Positions 6,346-10,370 of a DNA stretch of 10,370 nt are shown here, piece by piece; the first letter of the stretch is position 1; each line of letters starts with the position of its first letter. The stretch comes from an uncultured Methanobrevibacter sp. (GTDB lineage: Archaea; Methanobacteriota; Methanobacteria; Methanobacteriales; Methanobacteriaceae), in contig NZ_CALGFC010000014.1 of NCBI RefSeq assembly GCF_937881195.1, forward strand, positions 1-10,370. The letters are read 5' to 3'. The position numbers were made by a program, and so were the translations under genes. Under the pieces are notes generated by a model. The model was not told where the DNA came from and did no database searches. It saw only the letters and a program-made list of their open reading frames with translations.

Positions 6346-6540
6346 AAATAATAATTAAAAAATATAAAAAAAGAGTAAAAAGATAAGATAATAAAGATAA
6401 TAAAGATATTTAAAATAATAAAATAATTAAAAAGTTAAAATAATAATTAAAAAATATAAAAAAAGAGTAAAAAGATAAAATAATAAAGATATTAAAATAA
6501 TAAAATAATTAAAAAGTTAAAATAATAATTAAAAAATAAA
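6346..6540. repeat. 92/82-bp tandem repeat downstream of hom
   Basis: One 92-bp unit starting near 6346 is followed by an 82-bp version starting near 6438 and a partial third copy from about 6520. The 10-bp difference comes from an extra GATAATAAAG-type segment in the first copy. Inside each unit, AATAATTAAAAAGTTAAAA and AAAAAAAGAGTAAAAAGATAA are conserved. Read on the - strand the units supply runs of six or seven T, placed just after the hom gene. Confidence 0.85.
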
Positions 6541-6548
6541 AAATAGAG
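6526..6548 (-). terminator. Possible U-tract terminator of hom
   Basis: On the - strand, about 30 to 50 bases after the hom stop codon, the message would carry CTATTTTTTATTTTTTAATT. Two T6 runs close together match the U-rich signals at which archaeal RNA polymerase stops. The upstream repeat copies add more such runs as backup. Confidence 0.45.
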
Positions 6549-6576
6549 AATATTAATAGAAATTAAAATATTTCTT

Positions 6577-7863
6577 TTATTCTAATATTCTAATTAAATT
6601 ACTTTTTTCTTTGACTTCTTGTAATTCATCTATTTTCTCAATAGCTTTTTGGATATTTTCTTCATTAGCTTCATGTGTTACTATTATTATCTTAACTTCA
6701 TTACTTTCACTTGTTTTTTGATTTATTGATTCAACACTTATTTCATTTTTGTTTAATATTCCAGTAATTGTTTCAAGTACTCCTGGTTCATCAAGTGTAT
6801 TTATACTAAGATAATATTTTGATACAACATCTCCCATTCTTTTTATTGACTTAACTTGTGAGTCAACTGGGCCATAGCTAATTCTTTTATTTTCATTGAA
6901 GACAATATCTAGACAATCACCAACAACAGCACTTGCTGTTGCCATTCTTCCCGCTCCTTGACCATATAACATAACTGGACCTACAAAATCACCTATTAAA
7001 TATATTGCATTGAAAACATCATTGACTGATGCTAAAAGATGATCTTGTGGAATAAAAGTAGGGTGAACTCTAATTTCTAATCCTTCTTCTGTTTTTTTAG
7101 CTATTCCTAATAGTTTTGCTGAATATTTTAACTCATTTTTAGCAAATTCTATATCTTCAGGAGTTATTTTTGTAATTCCTTCAACATGGAATTTTTCTTG
7201 AGGAACATACTCTCCAAAACCAAGTTTGGTAAGTACAATTAGCTTTTGAGCAGTATCATGGCCTTCTATATCAAATGTAGGGTCTGCTTCTGCATAACCC
7301 ATTTTTTGAGCCTCTTTTAACACATCTTCAAATTTTGATCCTTCTTCACTCATTTTTGTTAGGATGTAATTAGCTGTACCATTCATTATGCCATAAATGC
7401 CTTCAAAACGATTTGCAGATAAACATTCATTTAATGGTTGAAGAACAGGTATTCCTCCTCCAACACTAGCTTCAAATGAGAACCTTACATTATTTTTATC
7501 AGCAACATCTATTAATTCTTTCCAATGTTTAGCTATAAGTGCTTTATTTGCAGAAACAACATGTTTCCCATTTTCCATTGCTTTTAAAACAAATGTTTTA
7601 GCTGGTTCATATCCCCCAACTAGCTCAATAACAATATCTATGTCGTCATTTTCTAAAACATCATTTACATCTGTAGTCAAAATACTTTGATCTATTTTAA
7701 CTCCTCTATCTGATTCTATGTCTAAATCAGCAACTTTTTTAAGATTCACTGGTTTTCCACATTTTTTAGAAAGAATTTCCTGATTTTTGTTGAATATCTC
7801 TACTACTCCAGCACCTATTGTACCAAAACCAATAAGTCCTATATTTACCTCATTTTTGCTCAT
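6577..7863 (-). CDS. hom: Homoserine dehydrogenase with C-terminal ACT domain
   Basis: A 428-residue NAD(P)-dependent enzyme that reduces aspartate semialdehyde to homoserine, the branch point to threonine, methionine and isoleucine. The Rossmann domain opens with IGLIGFGTIGAGV (8-20). ELVGGYEPA (80-88) and the catalytic-region SANKALIA (104-111, K107) follow. The substrate domain has GIMNGTANYILT (158-169), AEADPTFDIEGHDTAQK (191-207) with E192, D203 and K207 in the spacing of the known catalytic residues, and GQGAGRMATASAVVGD (301-316). Residues about 350 to 428 form an ACT domain (YLSINTLDEPGVLETITGIL), usually a feedback sensor, here probably for threonine (inference). The length equals the long Bacillus-type enzyme rather than the short Sulfolobus type. 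The ATG at 7863 follows GAGGAG. It stands alone between long repeat-filled gaps, not in a threonine operon. Confidence 0.97.
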   Translation of the reverse strand: MSKNEVNIGLIGFGTIGAGVVEIFNKNQEILSKKCGKPVNLKKVADLDIESDRGVKIDQSILTTDVNDVLENDDIDIVIELVGGYEPAKTFVLKAMENGKHVVSANKALIAKHWKELIDVADKNNVRFSFEASVGGGIPVLQPLNECLSANRFEGIYGIMNGTANYILTKMSEEGSKFEDVLKEAQKMGYAEADPTFDIEGHDTAQKLIVLTKLGFGEYVPQEKFHVEGITKITPEDIEFAKNELKYSAKLLGIAKKTEEGLEIRVHPTFIPQDHLLASVNDVFNAIYLIGDFVGPVMLYGQGAGRMATASAVVGDCLDIVFNENKRISYGPVDSQVKSIKRMGDVVSKYYLSINTLDEPGVLETITGILNKNEISVESINQKTSESNEVKIIIVTHEANEENIQKAIEKIDELQEVKEKSNLIRILE

Positions 7864-7904
7864 TAAATCTCCTCAAGTATTAATTTGATATTTTAGAATT
7901 TTTG

Positions 7905-7922
7905 GATATTATTTGGAATATC
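7905..7922. promoter_or_regulatory. Dyad GATATT-N6-AATATC at the probable hom transcription start
   Basis: Perfect 6-bp arms flank ATTTGG, and a third GATATT half-site lies at 7887-7892. The dyad sits about 25 bases downstream of the best TATA candidate for hom, where a repressor could block initiation. It lies 42 to 59 bases before the hom ATG. Confidence 0.35.
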
Positions 7923-7941
7923 TTGTTATTGTATAATGATT

Positions 7942-7952
7942 TTTTATAAATT
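7942..7952 (-). promoter_or_regulatory. TATA-box candidate of hom
   Basis: On the - strand AAATTTATAAAAAATC gives a good archaeal box A (TTTATAAA), about 80 bases before the hom ATG. Initiation about 25 bases on would give a leader of about 58 bases that ends in the GAGGAG ribosome binding site. Confidence 0.4.
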
Positions 7953-8029
7953 TAATTATATATTACTATTTACCAATAGTTTTTATTAAAATTTATTTTG
8001 AAATAGCTATTGGTATAATTAGGTATATT

Positions 8030-8152
8030 TTTTATTATTTATAAAATATTTTTTATATTTTTTAAGTTTAAAATATGAAGTATTTTATTATTTATAAAAT
8101 ATTTTTTATATTTTTTAAGTTTAAAATATGAAGTATTTTATTATTTATAAAA
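8030..8152. repeat. 53-bp tandem repeat between hom and the nucleotidyltransferase gene
   Basis: Two perfect 53-bp copies (8030-8082, 8083-8135) and the first 17 bases of a third (8136-8152). A diverged copy about 52 bp further on restores ATTATTTATAAAATATTTT near 8191. Each copy contains TTTATAAAAT, TTTTTTATATTTTTTAAG and AAAATATGAAG. The 408-bp gap 7864-8271 has no gene. Besides this array it holds the hom promoter on its left and, on its right, the 3' flank of the nucleotidyltransferase gene. Confidence 0.88.
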
Positions 8153-8173
8153 ATTTTTTATTTTTATAATTTC

Positions 8174-8190
8174 AAAAATCTTTGATTTTT
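8174..8190 (-). terminator. Small hairpin downstream of the nucleotidyltransferase gene
   Basis: AAAAATC and GATTTTT form a 7-bp stem with a 3-base loop, about 80 bases after the stop codon on the - strand. It has only one G-C pair and no long T run follows on that strand, so a terminator role is weakly supported. Confidence 0.2.
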
Positions 8191-8271
8191 TATTATTTAT
8201 AAAATATTTTTTATATTTTTTAACTATTTATAAAAATTTTATATTTATTATAATTTTATCATTTGAATTTT

Positions 8272-9414
8272 TTAATTTTGATTTAAGGGAATTTTCTTTA
8301 ATTTTATGTATTCTCCTATAGATTCTCTTGTTGTACCAACGATTAATCTATAGCTTTCTTCATTTTCTTTTATAACTCTTTCAACTTTTCCTTTTGCTAT
8401 TATTTTTTCCCCTTCAATAGCTTGACCTGCATAAGTATGAGTAAATGATGATATTTCACTCACTTCACTAATTAAACTTTCATCACCACTATCAACTTCT
8501 AACACTTTTAAATCTTTTACATTGTATGTAGCAGGATTATCGAAAGATGCAATTGCATTTTCAACAGTAGTCTCAACTTTAGCTATTCCAACAGGTTCAT
8601 ATCTAGTGTTTCCCCATTTACCTTCTATTTCATCCCAATTACGTGTAGCTAGAATGTCAAATAATGTTCCTTCAATTATTCCTCTATTATTTTTTCGGTT
8701 TTCATACCAACAGAACTCTTCTTTTGTTAGACTTGAGTCTTTCATCCGTTTATTGTAGATTTTTTCCCAATATTCATCTTTTATAGGGTTAAGGGTTATA
8801 TTCTTTATTTCAATTTGGGTTTCTGAATCTTTTGATGGCTCATCTAAATTACTTTCATCACTATCTATTTTAATCTCTACTTCCACATCTTTAAATTCAT
8901 TAAAAGTCTTCATTGCTTTCCTATGATTTTCAAGTCCATAAACTACAAAATCAATATCGGAAACAGTATTCTTTTGAAGATTTGGAAGAATAGATCCAGA
9001 TATTCCAAGATTTTCATAAGCTATCCCTGCTTTATAATGGAAAAAATCAGCTACCTTCAGCAATTTTTCTATCAATTGATTTTGTGAAGAATTTTTTGCT
9101 TCATTTTTTCTTATCTCACTTAGCCTTTCTTCAGGTTTTATGATTTTTTCAATTTTATCCTTTGGAACACCCATCATTTCAACTTGGCTAATGTCACAAA
9201 AATATAAGTATTCTGGATAATTTTCTCTTAAATAATTATAAGCTTCTTCAGATGTCACCTTTGAATATTTTTTCCCATCTTTTTCACGGTCACCATTTTC
9301 ATCAGGAATGTATCTTAAAAATGATATAAATCTATCTTCTGGATGAATATAATTTGTTGATGCAAAGAAAAGATCATCTTTAGTGTAAATGAAGTCTCTA
9401 GTCCTAACTCTCAT
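8272..9414 (-). CDS. Predicted nucleotidyltransferase-fold protein (archaeal, DNA polymerase beta superfamily)
   Basis: A 380-residue protein from ATG 9414. The N-terminal part starts MRVRTRDFIYTKDDLFFAS and has HPEDR (24-28), a stretch I recall from conserved archaeal proteins annotated as polymerase-beta-like. The nucleotidyltransferase signature follows: LGISGSILPN with G140-S141, then VSDIDFVVYG with D153 and D155 as the metal-binding acid pair. I could not fix the third catalytic acid. An acidic stretch at about 182-202 is probably a lineage-specific insert. The C-terminal part (about 330-371: AGQAIEGEKIIAKGKVERV, then LIVGTTRES) looks like a small beta-barrel, possibly OB-like, which would suit nucleic-acid binding. 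The substrate is unknown. An in-frame ATG at 9462 would add 16 Lys/Asn-rich residues but lacks a ribosome binding site and lies at the predicted transcription start. ATG 9414 has GGGG six bases upstream. Confidence 0.8.
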   Translation of the reverse strand: MRVRTRDFIYTKDDLFFASTNYIHPEDRFISFLRYIPDENGDREKDGKKYSKVTSEEAYNYLRENYPEYLYFCDISQVEMMGVPKDKIEKIIKPEERLSEIRKNEAKNSSQNQLIEKLLKVADFFHYKAGIAYENLGISGSILPNLQKNTVSDIDFVVYGLENHRKAMKTFNEFKDVEVEIKIDSDESNLDEPSKDSETQIEIKNITLNPIKDEYWEKIYNKRMKDSSLTKEEFCWYENRKNNRGIIEGTLFDILATRNWDEIEGKWGNTRYEPVGIAKVETTVENAIASFDNPATYNVKDLKVLEVDSGDESLISEVSEISSFTHTYAGQAIEGEKIIAKGKVERVIKENEESYRLIVGTTRESIGEYIKLKKIPLNQN

Positions 9415-9485
9415 AACATGCCCCTTTTTAATGTTTTTATTTATTTTAAATTTTTTATTCATAATAAAAACAAATTATAATTTGG

Positions 9486-9498
9486 GATTTTTATATAT
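9486..9498 (-). promoter_or_regulatory. TATA-box candidate of the nucleotidyltransferase gene
   Basis: On the - strand AATATATAAAAATCCC is a good box A match. Initiation about 25 bases downstream falls near 9463, which leaves a leader of about 50 bases to ATG 9414 and argues against the upstream ATG at 9462. Confidence 0.45.
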
Positions 9499-9544
9499 TA
9501 CAGTAATATATTACAGTAATATATTATTATAATATATTATTATA
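9493..9544. repeat. 13-bp tandem repeat with overlapping palindromes at a promoter
   Basis: Four 13-bp units: ATATATTACAGTA twice (9493-9518), then ATATATTATTATA twice (9519-9544). A looser 13-bp rhythm of TTTTATATTATA units continues to about 9600. The first two units create overlapping perfect palindromes ATATATTACAGTAATATAT at 9493-9511 and 9506-9524. They overlap and extend upstream of the candidate TATA box of the nucleotidyltransferase gene. Confidence 0.8.
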
Positions 9545-9595
9545 ATATATTTTTTTATATTATATTTTATATTATACTTTTATATTATAATTTTA

Positions 9596-9617
9596 TATTA
9601 GCTTATAATAGCTAATA
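9596..9617. other. Inverted repeat TATTAGCT-N6-AGCTAATA
   Basis: Perfect 8-bp arms with a TATAAT loop mark the end of the 13-bp rhythm and the start of an ATATCA/ATATTA repeat tract (about 9621-9720). It could be a weak hairpin or a binding dyad. No gene lies within 130 bp. Confidence 0.4.
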
Positions 9618-9860
9618 AAAGAATATTAATATCAATATTATTAATATCAATATTATCAATATCAATATCAATATTATTAATAATAATATTAAAAGTAATA
9701 ATATTAAAAGTAAGAATAATCTTAAAAAAGGATGTCTTAAAGGACAAGTTTAAAATATTAAATCTAATTTTTAAAATAAGTTTTAATTATATATTATATT
9801 TTGAGGAAATTATTTCAACAAAATATTGAGTTTATTTGAGTTGTAATTATAATATTTATT
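9618..9860. other. Non-coding stretch with irregular ATATCA and AATATTAAAAGTA repeats
   Basis: From 9621 to about 9676 the sequence alternates AATATTATTAATATC and AATATCA in uneven units. AATAATATTAAAAGTA is duplicated at about 9683-9712. From 9720 to 9860 I see only unstructured A/T-rich DNA and no open frame with a ribosome binding site. Confidence 0.5.
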
Positions 9861-9974
9861 TTATAGTATATATGATAAAAAATAGTCTTTTTTTGGAAGT
9901 GAGGTTCGATTTTGAATATAATTTGCATCGAATCTCTTGTTCTCACGCATCTTAATATAGGTTATTATATACAT
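9861..9974 (-). CDS. Doubtful small open frame in a G/C-richer island
   Basis: On the - strand a frame of 37 codons runs from ATG 9974 to the TAA at 9861-9863, with a second in-frame ATG at 9950 (29 codons). The shorter form begins MRENKRFDANYIQ and contains TSLPKKDYF, a mixed composition unlike the Asn/Ile/Lys/Phe runs that random AT-rich DNA gives. Codons such as CGT, GAG, AAC, CGA and ACC are used. The frame stays open upstream for 17 more codons with no start. No clear ribosome binding site precedes either ATG. It could be a small protein gene, a relic of a larger gene such as a transposase, or chance over a structured RNA. I do not recognise a family. Confidence 0.25.
   Translation of the reverse strand: MYIITYIKMRENKRFDANYIQNRTSLPKKDYFLSYIL
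9901..9936. ncRNA. Possible structured RNA: 10-bp stem-loop
   Basis: GAGGTTCGAT (9901-9910) pairs with ATCGAATCTC (9927-9936) through ten pairs, one of them G-U as read on the + strand, around a 16-base loop. GTGAG (9899-9903) can instead pair with CTCAC (9942-9946), so two exclusive folds exist. On the + strand a TATA-like TTATAGTATATA lies about 30 bases upstream. On the - strand TTTATATGTATATAATA (about 9964-9981) would start an RNA near 9950, and a T6 run near 9880 could end it. The strand is undecided. Confidence 0.3.
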
Positions 9975-10065
9975 ATAAATTTTTCTATAAAACTTGATAA
10001 AAAACTTGTAAGACAAAAAAGAGGGTTATATAGTTAAATTAAAGGGAATTAAAATATTAAACTAC

Positions 10066-10098
10066 TACTTCTACTTAGCAAAAATATATTTAGAAGTA
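10066..10098. other. Inverted repeat TACTTCTA-N17-TAGAAGTA
   Basis: Perfect 8-bp arms (10066-10073 and 10091-10098) enclose 17 bases. A second weak dyad, ATAGTTCT with AGAATCTAT, lies near 10150-10171. Both sit in the gene-free stretch between the 9861-9974 island and the terminal repeat. Their role is unknown. Confidence 0.35.
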
Positions 10099-10188
10099 AA
10101 TTAAAATATGATTATATAATTAAGATTTATTAATATAATATAAAAATATAGTTCTTATTTGAGAATCTATATTATATTATCATTTGTT

Positions 10189-10370
10189 AAAAAGTATATT
10201 ATAATTTGTATAAAAATGTATTATAATTTATTAATACATATTATAATTTATATAAAAATCTTTATCACTTGTTAAAAAGTATATTATCTTTCTTAGAAAA
10301 ATGTATTATCATTTTTTAAAAAGTATATTATCTTTCTTAGAAAAATGTATTATCATTTTTTAAAAAGTAT
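10189..10370. repeat. 44-bp tandem repeat running off the window end
   Basis: Two perfect 44-bp copies (10274-10317, 10318-10361) are followed by the start of a third at 10362, and decayed copies reach back to about 10189 at 42 to 44 bp steps. Each unit is a diverged pair of 22-bp halves, AAAAAGTATATTATCTTTCT and GAAAAATGTATTATCATTTT being the first 20 bases of each half. Copies become more alike toward the right edge, so the array probably continues and was amplified most recently there. Confidence 0.88.

Noticed and set aside
8522..8758. Open frame on the + strand inside the nucleotidyltransferase gene
   Set aside because: Antisense to a frame with a clear family signature. No ribosome binding site.
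9895..9950. tRNA, because GGTTCGAT resembles a T-arm
   Set aside because: The T stem does not close as five pairs around a seven-base loop, and no acceptor, D or anticodon arm can be built around it.
10189..10370. CRISPR array at the right edge
   Set aside because: The copies are directly adjacent with no variable spacers, the unit is a dimer of 22-bp halves, and copies decay progressively. This is a tandem repeat.

Overview
The window comes from a very AT-rich hydrogenotrophic methanogen, most likely a Methanobrevibacter-type member of the Methanobacteriales. The evidence is the energy-converting hydrogenase B (Ehb) gene set, archaeal-type ribosome binding sites (GGTGAT and GAGG variants), strongly A/T-ending codons, and gene gaps made almost only of A and T. 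No tRNA, rRNA, CRISPR array or complete insertion sequence was seen.

Left part, + strand (1-4376): the distal end of the ehb cluster in the order known from Methanothermobacter. It holds ehbM (small Fe-S subunit), ehbN ([NiFe] large subunit), ehbO (NuoH-like membrane subunit), ehbP (small conserved subunit) and ehbQ (ACT-domain protein). Ehb couples ion flow across the membrane to ferredoxin reduction with H2. In methanococci the reduced ferredoxin serves carbon assimilation rather than methanogenesis. The gaps inside the cluster are unusually long (97 to 286 bp) and most carry short tandem repeats (11, 31, 20, 19 and 14 bp units). I move the ehbP start to a TTG at 3257, behind a perfect GGTGAT.

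Middle and right, - strand (9414 down to 4527): four genes. They are a nucleotidyltransferase-fold protein, homoserine dehydrogenase (hom) with a C-terminal ACT domain, a stand-alone Cas4-like Fe-S nuclease homologue with altered catalytic motifs and a long acidic insert, and a 96-residue cysteine-containing protein of unknown function. The ehb run and this set converge at about 4377-4526, over a 14-bp tandem array and a hairpin that probably stop transcription from both sides. The spacing and separate candidate promoters suggest mostly single-gene transcription units.

The long gaps 5973-6576, 7864-8271 and 9415-10370 hold tandem repeats with units of 92/82, 53, 13 and 44 bp, candidate promoters and dyads. 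One island, 9861-9974, is visibly richer in G and C. It holds a 10-bp stem-loop and, on the - strand, a 29 to 37 codon open frame with protein-like composition. It is the best candidate here for an undescribed small gene, RNA or gene relic.

No clear new multi-gene system is visible. The points most worth following are the Cas4-like protein, the ACT protein at the end of the hydrogenase cluster, the 9861-9974 island and the repeat arrays.
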